Below are positions 15,520-23,541 of a DNA stretch of 45,820 nucleotides, in pieces. Source of the DNA: JAKIYB01 sp964590255 (GTDB lineage Bacteria; Armatimonadota; Hebobacteria; CAIYQO01); the NCBI GenBank assembly GCA_964590255.1, contig CAZPYA010000035.1:1-45820 (forward strand), given 5' to 3'. Position numbers and translations under genes: made by a program. Numbering within the stretch: position 1 is the stretch's first letter; each line of letters opens with the position of its first letter. The notes beneath the pieces are model-generated. The model was not told the DNA's origin. It did no database searches and saw nothing but the letters and a program-made list of their open reading frames with translations.

Positions 15520-16890
15520 TTGGTCGAGGAAACATCGACTTCACGTCCCGGCGCGCCGGATGCCCGACTGACGGCTTTTCTCAATGCCCTGGCCGCGGAG
15601 AATGAGGAACGCATCGCGGCTATTGCCGGTGATGCAGCCTTCCTGCATGCCTCAGTGCGCGACGGCATGCAGCCACTGCACGTTGCCGCCGGGGTGGGCA
15701 GTGAGGTGGGGGTGCGCATTTTGCTGAAGGCCGGCGCGGACCCGCTGACGACGGACCAACGCGGCCTGACGCCGCTGCATTATGCCGCCTCGCGCCACGT
15801 AGTGACAGCGCTGCTGGACGCCGGCGTTGACCCGAATATCCGCGATCGCTTCGTGGGCCGCACGCCGATGCACACCGTGCATGCCCCGCGCGTGGCATCG
15901 GCGCTGCGGGCGGGCGGCGGGGATATCCACGCCGTCGACCAGCGCGGCCGCACCCCGTTGCACGTGGCGGCGGCCACCGGCAACCTACCATTGATCGACT
16001 TCTTCCTCACGGTGGGCGCCTCACCGCGAGCGACGGATAAACACGGGCACCTGCCCATCACCCTGGCGCAGGCCAAAGGGCATGCCGAAGCGGCACAGCG
16101 CTTGAAAGCGGCCATTTCGCAACTGGCACAGGCCGAGTTGCCGACACCCGTCGAGCCACCGGCGCATATCGACACCGAACCGACGTCGATGAGCGCGATC
16201 ACCAATCTACTCGGCGAACATGGCATGGTCGCCGGTGAGTCGAAAGAGATCGACAACCTGCTGAAAAAGATCGAGCACCCGGAGCCCACGCGCAGCCAGC
16301 ATCCGCTGATGGCGGCGCTGCGCCAGCACGGCGGGTGGCTGGTGGCTGGCATGCTGCTGGGCGCGCTGCTGCTGTACCTGCTGGCGCAGGCACAGCAGGC
16401 GGCCTGGACGAACCGGCCGGGATACCCGGTCATCACCACGCGGCCGATTCGCGGCATGAGCGCGATCGCCGCTACCGGCAGCCTGTCACGGCGCTGGCAG
16501 TACCGCCCGAAACGCGTCGCGCGCAATCCGGTGATGCACCTGCACCACGCCGACTGGCGCGACCAGACGACGGAGATTCTGGCGCTGCTGAATATCTATC
16601 AGGACAACCCGGGCAATGCGGTGTTTGCGGTCGAAATCATCATCGACGCCTACCCGAAATGGACGGCGACGGATAAGATGCTCGCGGAAATCACCCGCAA
16701 TGCCGGCAGCGAAATCTTCAGCCTACCCTGCTTTACCAAACGGGAGCAGGGAGAAGGCAAAGTTTGGCTGAAGCGCGTCGCGGCCTCCAATCTGCAGCCC
16801 GGCATATTCGAGGAGTTCGAGACGGAGGCGGCGCGCGTCATCATTTCGGGCGACGCCTGGACGCGCACCTGCCTGGTGGTGGCGAAATAG
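15520..16890 (+). CDS. ankyrin-repeat protein with one membrane segment and an unknown C-terminal domain
   Basis: 456 aa. Ankyrin repeats occupy about residues 45-205 (MQPLHVAAGVG, GLTPLHYAASRH, GRTPLHVAAATGNL, GHLPITLAQAKGH). A linker with a predicted helix (KEIDNLLKKIEHPEP) precedes a transmembrane segment at about 271-292 (GGWLVAGMLLGALLLYLLAQA). The last 160 residues form a domain I do not recognise. No N-terminal signal is present, so the ankyrin part is probably cytoplasmic and the C-terminal domain external; likely a protein-protein interaction scaffold. The start is TTG at 15520, because an in-frame stop at 15514 excludes anything upstream; AGGATGG is about 10 nt before it. Convergent with metG. 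Confidence 0.75.
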   Translation: MVEETSTSRPGAPDARLTAFLNALAAENEERIAAIAGDAAFLHASVRDGMQPLHVAAGVGSEVGVRILLKAGADPLTTDQRGLTPLHYAASRHVVTALLDAGVDPNIRDRFVGRTPMHTVHAPRVASALRAGGGDIHAVDQRGRTPLHVAAATGNLPLIDFFLTVGASPRATDKHGHLPITLAQAKGHAEAAQRLKAAISQLAQAELPTPVEPPAHIDTEPTSMSAITNLLGEHGMVAGESKEIDNLLKKIEHPEPTRSQHPLMAALRQHGGWLVAGMLLGALLLYLLAQAQQAAWTNRPGYPVITTRPIRGMSAIAATGSLSRRWQYRPKRVARNPVMHLHHADWRDQTTEILALLNIYQDNPGNAVFAVEIIIDAYPKWTATDKMLAEITRNAGSEIFSLPCFTKREQGEGKVWLKRVAASNLQPGIFEEFETEAARVIISGDAWTRTCLVVAK

Positions 16891-16920
16891 CGGAGCGCGG
16901 ACCTGGCAGCCCGCGCTCCG
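16891..16920. terminator. bidirectional hairpin between convergent genes
   Basis: A perfect 10-bp stem CGGAGCGCGG / CCGCGCTCCG with a 10-nt loop begins directly after the ankyrin gene stop and ends 6 nt before the metG stop. It lacks a U-tract. The GGAGCGCGGA sequence links it to the CTCCCAG hairpin repeats at 845-904 and 27751-27778, so it may be a repeat recruited as a terminator. Confidence 0.6.
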
Positions 16921-16926
16921 GCGTAA

Positions 16927-18894
16927 TTACCGCACTTTGCTGCCATTCGGCACTGCTTTATCCGGCGAGAGCACGGCCATGCCGGTTTCGCCGGCGTCGG
17001 CGGCCAGCAGCATGCCCTGGCTCACTTCGCCGCGCAGCTTCGCCGGCTGCAGGTTGGCGACGATGACGATCTGGCGGCCGACCAGCGTTTCCGGGGCATA
17101 CACCGCGGCAATGCCGGCGACGATCTGGCGCGGCTCGGTCTCGCCCACGTCCACTTTGAGGATGAGCAGCTTGTCCGCCTTCGGGTGCTTCTCCGCGGAG
17201 AGCACGGTGCCGGCTTTGAGCTGCACCTTCGCGAAATCGTCGATGGTGATCAGCGGCTGCTCAGGCGCCGCTTCGACGACCGGCGCGGCGGGCGCGGCCG
17301 GTGCTTCCACTTTGGGGGTCTCTTCGGTCACGACGGTCTCCTTTTCGACAATACGCGGGAAGATGGGGCCGGCGGGCTGCGTCTGGCTGCCCGGGCGCAA
17401 ATCGCCCCACAGCAGCGCGGAGAGCGTCCACGCCGGCTGCGCCCACCCGATTTGCGCGGCCACGCGCTCGGCCACGGTGGGCATAAACGGATACAGCAGA
17501 ATCGCCGCGAAGCGGATGCCTTCGGCGAGGGTATACATGACGGTGTTGACTTCCGCCGTCTGCCCCGCCTTGAAGAGTTTCCAGGGCGCCTGCTCTTCGA
17601 TGTAGCGGTTCAGGTAGCTCAACAGCTCCCACACCGCCTTCAGCGCTTCCATATAGTTGACGGCTTCGCCGCCCAGGTGATGCTCCACCAGCTTCGCGGC
17701 GTGCAGCGCCTCAGGCAGCACGTCGACCCGCGCGGGGATGGCGCCGTCGCAGTAGCGTCCGAGCATCGTCACGGTGCGGTTCACCAGGTTGCCCAGGTCG
17801 TTGGCCAGGTCGCTGTTGTAGCGCCGGAAGAGCGCCTCCAGCGAGAAATCGCCGTCCGTACCGAAGGGCATCTCGCGCAACAGGAAGTAGCGCAGCGCGT
17901 CGGCCGCCACGTCAAATTCGGCGCCGGCGGCGTCGACGATCTCCTGCGCCAGGTCGACCGGATTGATGCGGAAGCCCTTGCCGCCGTGCTTGGACTTGCT
18001 GATCTTCTCGCCGCCGATGGTCCAGAAGCCGTGCGCCACCACCGTCGCCGGCAACGATAGCCCGGCGGCCATCAGCATCGCCGGCCACAGTGTGGCATGG
18101 AAACGGGTGAAAATATCCTTGCCCACAATGTGCGAGCCCGGCCACCATGTGTTGAACTTCGCCATGTCGGAGGGATACCCCGCCACGGTGATGTAGTTGA
18201 TGGGCGCGTCGAACCAGACGTAAATCACCAGCCCCTCGCTGTTGGGAAGGTGGGCGGGCACCGGAATGCCCCAGTCCGACTTGCGGGTGATGTTCACGTC
18301 GCGCAGCCCGCCCTTGATGAACTGCACTGCTTCGTTCTTGCGGAACTCCGGCTGCAGCCAGTTCGGGTGCGCCTCGATGTAGTCCAGCAGCGGCTGCGCA
18401 TACTTGCTCAAGCGGAAGAAGTAGCCCGGCTCCTTCATCCACTCGACCGCGCGGCCGCAGTCCGGGCACTTGCCCTCGTCGAGCTGCGCTTCGAGGAAAT
18501 GCGTCTCGCACGGCACGCAGTACCAGCCTTCGTATTCGGCGTAGTAGACATCGCCGTTCTCGTAGAGCCGCAGGAACAGCGCCTGCGTCGCCGCCAGATG
18601 CCGAGGCTCGGTGGTGCGAACAAAGTCGTCATAGGCGACATGCATCGTCCGCCACGTCTCGATGAACGCGGCGGCCATCTCATCGACGAACGCGTTCGGG
18701 TCGGCGCCGCGCTGTTGGGCGACGCGCGCCACCTTGGTGGCGTTCTCATCGGTACCCGTGGAAAACAGCACCACGTCACCCATCATGCGGTGGAAGCGGC
18801 TCACCACATCCGCCGCGATGGTCGGGTACGCGGTGCCGATATGCGGCACGTCATTCACATAATAGATCGGCGTCGTCACATAATAGTTGCCCAC
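16927..18894 (-). CDS. metG: methionyl-tRNA synthetase
   Basis: Charges tRNA-Met with methionine in the cytoplasm. 655 aa. Class I catalytic domain with the HIGH variant HIGT at residues 18-21, a single zinc knuckle (CVPCETHF ... CPDCGRAVEW), the KMSKS variant KISKS at about 295-300, the anticodon-binding helical domain, and a C-terminal Trbp111/EMAP-like tRNA-binding domain (ITIDDFAKVQLKAGTV, HPKADKLLILKVDVG, SQGMLLAA), linked by an Ala/Pro/Glu-rich segment. The start is GTG at 18894, supported by AAGGAGC (18908-18902) at 7-nt spacing and by the conserved YYVTTPIYYVN immediately after it. Transcribed alone; the ankyrin gene converges on its 3' end. Confidence 0.97.
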   Translation of the reverse strand: MGNYYVTTPIYYVNDVPHIGTAYPTIAADVVSRFHRMMGDVVLFSTGTDENATKVARVAQQRGADPNAFVDEMAAAFIETWRTMHVAYDDFVRTTEPRHLAATQALFLRLYENGDVYYAEYEGWYCVPCETHFLEAQLDEGKCPDCGRAVEWMKEPGYFFRLSKYAQPLLDYIEAHPNWLQPEFRKNEAVQFIKGGLRDVNITRKSDWGIPVPAHLPNSEGLVIYVWFDAPINYITVAGYPSDMAKFNTWWPGSHIVGKDIFTRFHATLWPAMLMAAGLSLPATVVAHGFWTIGGEKISKSKHGGKGFRINPVDLAQEIVDAAGAEFDVAADALRYFLLREMPFGTDGDFSLEALFRRYNSDLANDLGNLVNRTVTMLGRYCDGAIPARVDVLPEALHAAKLVEHHLGGEAVNYMEALKAVWELLSYLNRYIEEQAPWKLFKAGQTAEVNTVMYTLAEGIRFAAILLYPFMPTVAERVAAQIGWAQPAWTLSALLWGDLRPGSQTQPAGPIFPRIVEKETVVTEETPKVEAPAAPAAPVVEAAPEQPLITIDDFAKVQLKAGTVLSAEKHPKADKLLILKVDVGETEPRQIVAGIAAVYAPETLVGRQIVIVANLQPAKLRGEVSQGMLLAADAGETGMAVLSPDKAVPNGSKVR

Positions 18895-18917
18895 GGGTCA
18901 CGCTCCTTGTACGCACA

Positions 18918-18960
18918 CGGACGGGTTCACACCCGCCCGAAACACAGCGCTGTTATTGTA
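18918..18960 (-). promoter_or_regulatory. candidate metG promoter -10 and leader hairpin
   Basis: On the minus strand GC-TACAAT (TACAAT at 18960-18955) resembles the GCTATANT -10 of other promoters here, with only a poor -35. The leader then folds CGGGCGGGT-GTGA-ACCCGTCCG (18939-18918), a 9-bp stem with one G-U pair and a GNRA-type tetraloop, ending 10 nt before the Shine-Dalgarno sequence. Too short to be a T-box. Confidence 0.4.
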
Positions 18961-18990
18961 GCAGAAATCGCGATGCGGCGAAAATCGACA

Positions 18991-19015
18991 GGCGCTTGCC
19001 ATTTTGGCAAACGCC
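18991..19015. promoter_or_regulatory. 25-bp palindrome in the divergent metG / PL22-like spacer
   Basis: GGCG-c-TTGCCA-ttt-TGGCAA-a-CGCC is a near-perfect palindrome (6-bp core arms, one mismatch, then 4 more pairs). It lies 38 nt before the PL22-like ATG. Its symmetry and place suit a repressor operator, but no regulator gene is adjacent. Confidence 0.4.
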
Positions 19016-19052
19016 CGGTAAGGTTATGCTATCCGACATCAGGGAGGCACCC

Positions 19053-20276
19053 ATGATCCCCCGTCCTGATCTGCTCGATGCCCACACCCCGGCCGGCGTG
19101 GAGGTGTTCCAACTCACGACCGACCCGGAGGTACCATGCTGCCATATCTATATGGAAGCGCAGATTTTCACGCCCGATTCCCGCCGCTTCCTGCTGCATC
19201 GCCAGGGCAACCCGCACTGGGGCGACCGGGAAGACCCGCGGCACCGCTACCTGCTGTGCGATGTGGCGGATGGCTCGATGACCGATCTCATCGATGAAGT
19301 CGGCGCTATCGCACCGTCAGTGACGCCGGACGGGACGGCGGTCTACTACTTCGTCGACCGCACGATGACCGAGGGGTCAATCACTCTGAAACGGGTGAAC
19401 CTGGACGGCACGGGGCGTGAGACGGTAATGGTGATCGATGCACCGCTGCCCGGCACGAGCTTCCGTCCGAGCAAGCTCTACTCGCTCTCCACCATCTCCT
19501 CGGACGGCGCACGGCTGGCGGTCTCCTGTTTCCTGGGCGACGGCGCCAGCGAAGGCGCGCCGTTCGGCCTGCTGGTCTTCGACCTGGTGCGTGCTGAGGT
19601 CAACCTGGTGATGGCCGGCCCCACCTGGTGCAACATGCACCCGCAGTACTGTCGCTCGCTGGACCCGGCGGCGGCGCACGACATCCTGGTGCAGGAAAAC
19701 CACGGCAGCCGCAGCAACGCGACGGGGGAGATACAGATTCTGGTCAGCGGGCCGGGGGCGGATATTCACGTCGTCCGCGATGACGGCATGGCCTTCCGCA
19801 ACATGCCGTGGGGGCGCGATGGCGCAGAGCAATGCCAGGGGCACCAGTGCTGGATCGGCCGCGAGGCGCGGGCCATCACCTCGACCTTCACCGAGCCGAC
19901 GAAAAGCTGTCATCTCATCGCCGGCGAGGCGGCGCCGTTCATCGATCACATCGGCAGCCAGACCACCGAGGCCGTACGGTATGATCTCAGCCGCGCGATA
20001 CCCGACCCGCACTTCTTCCACTTCGCCACTGACATCGCCGGCCGCCGGCTGGTTACCGATACCTTCGAGCACGACCACCGCAGCAGCAGCCTGTACCTGG
20101 CCGACCTACCGGAAGGCGATGGCCCGCTGGCGAACTTCACTTATCTGCTGGATACCCGCGCGGTGTGGAGCAAAGGCACCCACGCCCATCCCTTTCTCTC
20201 GCCGGACGGGCGGCTGGCGTTCTTCAACTCAAACGAGACGGGGGTGCTGCAGGCGTATATGTTGCGGCTGCCGTGA
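19053..20276 (+). CDS. PL22 oligogalacturonate-lyase-like beta-propeller protein
   Basis: 407 aa without signal peptide. The repeated pattern of short beta-strands with Asp-Gly turns (FTPDSRRFLLHRQG, VTPDGTAVYYFVD, SSDGARLAVSCF, LSPDGRLAFFNS) indicates a seven-bladed propeller. Conserved histidines (CNMHPQYCRS, QENHGS, GHQCWIG, DPHFFHFATD, THAHPFLSPDG) are where PL22 enzymes bind their metal and catalyse beta-elimination of unsaturated digalacturonate. Cytoplasmic processing of pectin- or uronate-derived disaccharides is the inferred role; other TolB-like propellers are possible. ATG at 19053 follows GGGAGG (19042-19047). Its stop is directly against the sulfatase stop of the opposite strand, with zero spacer. 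Confidence 0.6.
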   Translation: MIPRPDLLDAHTPAGVEVFQLTTDPEVPCCHIYMEAQIFTPDSRRFLLHRQGNPHWGDREDPRHRYLLCDVADGSMTDLIDEVGAIAPSVTPDGTAVYYFVDRTMTEGSITLKRVNLDGTGRETVMVIDAPLPGTSFRPSKLYSLSTISSDGARLAVSCFLGDGASEGAPFGLLVFDLVRAEVNLVMAGPTWCNMHPQYCRSLDPAAAHDILVQENHGSRSNATGEIQILVSGPGADIHVVRDDGMAFRNMPWGRDGAEQCQGHQCWIGREARAITSTFTEPTKSCHLIAGEAAPFIDHIGSQTTEAVRYDLSRAIPDPHFFHFATDIAGRRLVTDTFEHDHRSSSLYLADLPEGDGPLANFTYLLDTRAVWSKGTHAHPFLSPDGRLAFFNSNETGVLQAYMLRLP

Positions 20277-21770
20277 TTACCACCGCCGGTCGCCGTCCCA
20301 TGGCACGACATCGCAGGTTTCCTGGTACCAGGCCAGCATGCGGTCCTTCAACTGGGCTAGCACCGTGGCGTAGGCCAGGTCGTCGATGACATTGCGGGTT
20401 TCGCCGGGATCGTTGGTCAGGTCATACAACTCATCCAGCTCGTAGTGGCGGCGGACGTATTTGAACTCGTGGGTGCGGCACATGGCGGCCTTGCCGTGGG
20501 CGGGCCAGCCATCCACCTGCATCTTCAGGCGGCAGTAGTAAAGGCCCGCGGGGTTCATCGCGCGGTCGCTGGCGAGTTCCGAGCAGTGTTCTTCCGACTC
20601 CAGCCGGCCGCCTTCGCAGAAGACAGCGTCGCGGTGGTCGTCCGTCTCGCCGGCAAGGACGGGCAGCAATGAACGGCCGAAGTGGCTGTGGCGCGGCGCG
20701 ACACCGGTCATCGCTTCCACCGTGGCGGGGAAGTCGATGAGCTCCACCAGCGCGTCACTCACCCGCGGCTGCACCGGAACGTCCTTCGGCGGCTTGATAA
20801 TGAACGGCACCCGCGACAGGCAATCTTCAAAGGTGTTTTGCGTCTTCTCCACCAGTCCGTAATCGCCGGTGAAGTCGCCATGGTCGGAGAAGATGAAGAT
20901 GGCAGTGTTGTCGTATTGCCCGCTCTCCTTCAACGCCGCGATGAGCAGACCGAGCTGATAGTCCACCCGCGCACACATGCCGTAATAGGTGGCGCGCAGC
21001 TCGCGCCAGCGCTCCTCCGACCACCCGCGCAGGTTCTGCAGTTCGCGCAACCCGCGCAGCAGGTGCGGCTTCTTCGCCCAGTCGTCTTCGGTGGGCCGGC
21101 ACTGGTCGGGAATCGCCGCCCGGTCGATGGCGCTGAACCAGGGATCCTCCACGCCGTAGGGCGGATGGGGATACTGCAGCGGCAGGTAGAGGCAGTAGGG
21201 TTGCCGCGGCGCGGAGCGGATGACATCGATGGCGCCGAAGGTGTGAGCCCAGTCGCCATTGCCGTAGATGGAGTTGTCGCCGGTCTCCAGCCGACCGGCC
21301 ATGAAGGAATAATAGGTATCGCTGCCGGGCTCCCCGCGCCAGTCGGTCCAACCATGCAGGTCGCTATTCGGCTGGAAACCCCAGCGCTGAAAATCCGCCT
21401 CGGCGGGGCTGAACTTCACGTCGCAGTAGTCGTCGTAGCCATACTGCGCGGGGGTGAGATCATTCTTGCCGCCCCACCAGACGAAGTAGCCTTCCCCCTT
21501 CAGCGTCTGCAACAGCACCGGTTCGTCCTTGCGGAGCATGTAGTGCATGGTGCGGTGCCCGCGGGTGTGCGGATACCAGCCGGTCATGAACGAGCAGCGG
21601 CTGGGCGTGCACACGGGATTCTGGCAGAAGGCGTTGCGGAAGGAGACCGCGTCCTCCGCCACCAGCGCGTCCAGCACCGGCGTCACCGCCGCCGGGTTCC
21701 CCATGTGCCCGAGCACGTCGCCGCGCCACTGGTCGGGGTTGAATATGATGATGTTGGGACGATTGGGCAT
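20277..21770 (-). CDS. formylglycine-type sulfatase
   Basis: 497-aa sulfatase (alkaline phosphatase superfamily) predicted to remove sulfate esters from sulfated saccharides. Motifs: metal-binding start IIIFNPDQWRGD, the maturation site CTPSR at residues 54-58 (Cys54 would be oxidised to formylglycine), GWYPHTRGHRTMHYML, and IFIFSDHGDFTGDYGL with the metal-binding Asp-His. No signal peptide, unusual because many polysaccharide sulfatases are exported; intracellular action is inferred. No formylglycine-generating enzyme is in the window. ATG at 21770; its AGGAG includes the stop codon of the upstream gene (9-nt gap), so translation is probably coupled. Last gene of the operon UroD-like / 581-aa protein / sulfatase. 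Confidence 0.92.
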   Translation of the reverse strand: MPNRPNIIIFNPDQWRGDVLGHMGNPAAVTPVLDALVAEDAVSFRNAFCQNPVCTPSRCSFMTGWYPHTRGHRTMHYMLRKDEPVLLQTLKGEGYFVWWGGKNDLTPAQYGYDDYCDVKFSPAEADFQRWGFQPNSDLHGWTDWRGEPGSDTYYSFMAGRLETGDNSIYGNGDWAHTFGAIDVIRSAPRQPYCLYLPLQYPHPPYGVEDPWFSAIDRAAIPDQCRPTEDDWAKKPHLLRGLRELQNLRGWSEERWRELRATYYGMCARVDYQLGLLIAALKESGQYDNTAIFIFSDHGDFTGDYGLVEKTQNTFEDCLSRVPFIIKPPKDVPVQPRVSDALVELIDFPATVEAMTGVAPRHSHFGRSLLPVLAGETDDHRDAVFCEGGRLESEEHCSELASDRAMNPAGLYYCRLKMQVDGWPAHGKAAMCRTHEFKYVRRHYELDELYDLTNDPGETRNVIDDLAYATVLAQLKDRMLAWYQETCDVVPWDGDRRW

Positions 21771-21779
21771 CGGTTGCTC

Positions 21780-23525
21780 CTATGGTTCGACTGCGCGCAA
21801 GGCATCCGCGTGCAACGGATCCACGATCACGTTCCACGTCACCCCCGGCCATTCCCAGGTGAGGCGCCAGGCGCGCTCCTCCAGCGAGCGCGGGACGTCC
21901 ATGTGGTCGATGCCGGGTTGCATTATCGGCGGCTGTGTCACCGGTCCGTCCAGCGAGATACCCCAGAGGGTCACGAGGGCGCGGCGGTCGCGCAGGGCGT
22001 CGCCGTCGAGGGACAGCTCCCATTCACGGGTGTTGTCGAAGCGGCTGACCATCTCCGGCGCGGCGTCGCAGGAGAGCGGCAGGCACTGTATGCTCACCAT
22101 ACGCTCGGGATAGGCCAGTGTCACCTGCGACCAGCGCGCGATGGGCGCCACGCTGTGCACCGCGCGGCCGGGGGTGGTGATGGTCACCTGTGCCAGTGGC
22201 TCGGTAGCCGGCATGAGTACCATCACTGCGGTGCCATTCACCAGGCGGAAGCGGTCGCAGAGGCGCTCCCACGACGCCGGGATGGGCGACATGATGCGCA
22301 GTGCGAGCAGGTTGCCGCCCTGCTGCAGGCACCAGGTGCGCCCGACCATCGGCGGCACGACATTCGTGGTGAGCGACTGGCCGATGTAGCTCCACACCTG
22401 CGTCTCTGGATGCGAGTGGTCCTGCCCGTCCTCGCGCGTCGCCCACTGCAGGAAGCCCCAATCGCCGGCAGGCCGCCAGTAGACCGCCGGGAAACACATC
22501 CACGACATGCCCCAGAGCAGGTGTTCGGCCGAGGGCATCAGCGGCACGCACGAGACGCTGCCCAGGCGGATATCCTCCTCCAGACGCGCCGCCGCTGTCA
22601 CACCTCCATAGCAGGGAATGGTGATCTCCTGCTGTCGCAGCGGGCGTGGCGGCACGCGGTCATGCCAACCCAGCGCGTGGAGCGTCGGCCCCAGCAGCGC
22701 CTGGTTGCTGATCTCTACCTCGCATAAATCATCCGGCAGCGGGCGAATACGCGCGCGGTAATCGACGTATTCCGGGCTCTCGATGAAAGCGTACGAGCGG
22801 AAACTCGGTACCCCCGGCCCGCCCTGGTAAGCATCCTCGATGGCCAGCAGTTCGTGGAAGAGCGCGGTATACTCGGCGCGGAGGTTATCCGGCAGCTTCT
22901 CGCTCAGGAACAACAGCACCGAGAGCTGATCGAGCATCACCGAGCGGTAGATGTCGCTCAGATGCTCCCCCCACCCCCATTCCTGTTCGCGCCAGTATGC
23001 CGCCGCATCCCGCATCGCCTGTTGGAGCGCGGATGTCTCGCTCGGAAGAATCTCCGCCAGCAGCCACCCGCAGACGAGATCGCCCAGGTACTTGTTCGGG
23101 TAATAGAACGCGCGCTCTTCGTATGCTTTCCCGAACCACTGCCACAGCCCGGCGAAGATGTCGAGCAGCAAGGCACGGCTGGTGGCATCAAGCTGGTCGC
23201 GGTGGGCTTGCCACAGCGTCAGCAGCCCCATGCCGGTGAAGAACGCCGCGTTGCTGTCGGAGAGATACAGCTCTTCCCAATACCAGCGCGGCACGCCGGC
23301 GAAGGCGCCTTCGCCCGTCCGTTGCGCCTCGCGGATGGCGGTAAGCACGGCCTGCACGTCAACGCGATCCAATTGCCCCGCCTGCGCCGCCATGAGCAGC
23401 CGAGACGCCGCGTCGGGGAGCGGATGCACTCGCGCCGCGTCCTTCACCGGCGGCGTGTGCCCCGCGCCTTCGCGCCACCAGAGGCCGATCTCCGCGTTCC
23501 AGTTCTGCTGCCAGTCGTATGTCAT
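21780..23525 (-). CDS. 581-aa protein of unknown function in a sulfatase operon
   Basis: I do not recognise this protein. The first 270 residues look mostly helical and rich in Trp/Tyr/Leu (NWNAEIGLWWREG, WYWEELYLSDSNAAFFTGMG, LGDLVCGWLLAEIL, WGEHLSDIYRSVMLDQLSVL), as in alpha/alpha-toroid glycan enzymes. The second half looks like beta-sandwich (HLLWGMSWMCFPAVYW, QTWSY-like strands, VTITTPGRAVHSV). This helical-then-sandwich layout resembles heparinase/chondroitinase-type lyases, but no catalytic motif is certain. No signal peptide. It lies between a UroD-like gene (16 nt upstream) and the sulfatase (9 nt downstream), so a role in handling a sulfated saccharide is inferred. Confidence 0.75.
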   Translation of the reverse strand: MTYDWQQNWNAEIGLWWREGAGHTPPVKDAARVHPLPDAASRLLMAAQAGQLDRVDVQAVLTAIREAQRTGEGAFAGVPRWYWEELYLSDSNAAFFTGMGLLTLWQAHRDQLDATSRALLLDIFAGLWQWFGKAYEERAFYYPNKYLGDLVCGWLLAEILPSETSALQQAMRDAAAYWREQEWGWGEHLSDIYRSVMLDQLSVLLFLSEKLPDNLRAEYTALFHELLAIEDAYQGGPGVPSFRSYAFIESPEYVDYRARIRPLPDDLCEVEISNQALLGPTLHALGWHDRVPPRPLRQQEITIPCYGGVTAAARLEEDIRLGSVSCVPLMPSAEHLLWGMSWMCFPAVYWRPAGDWGFLQWATREDGQDHSHPETQVWSYIGQSLTTNVVPPMVGRTWCLQQGGNLLALRIMSPIPASWERLCDRFRLVNGTAVMVLMPATEPLAQVTITTPGRAVHSVAPIARWSQVTLAYPERMVSIQCLPLSCDAAPEMVSRFDNTREWELSLDGDALRDRRALVTLWGISLDGPVTQPPIMQPGIDHMDVPRSLEERAWRLTWEWPGVTWNVIVDPLHADALRAVEP

Positions 23526-23541
23526 GCTGCCTGCCTCGTTT

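Noticed and set aside
18895..18960. T-box or SAM riboswitch upstream of metG
   Set aside because: The leader is only about 50 nt and has one simple hairpin; no T-box sequence or terminator.
20682..22727. A 681-codon open frame on the plus strand
   Set aside because: Antisense to the sulfatase and 581-aa genes; it has no domain and arises from GC-rich codon bias.
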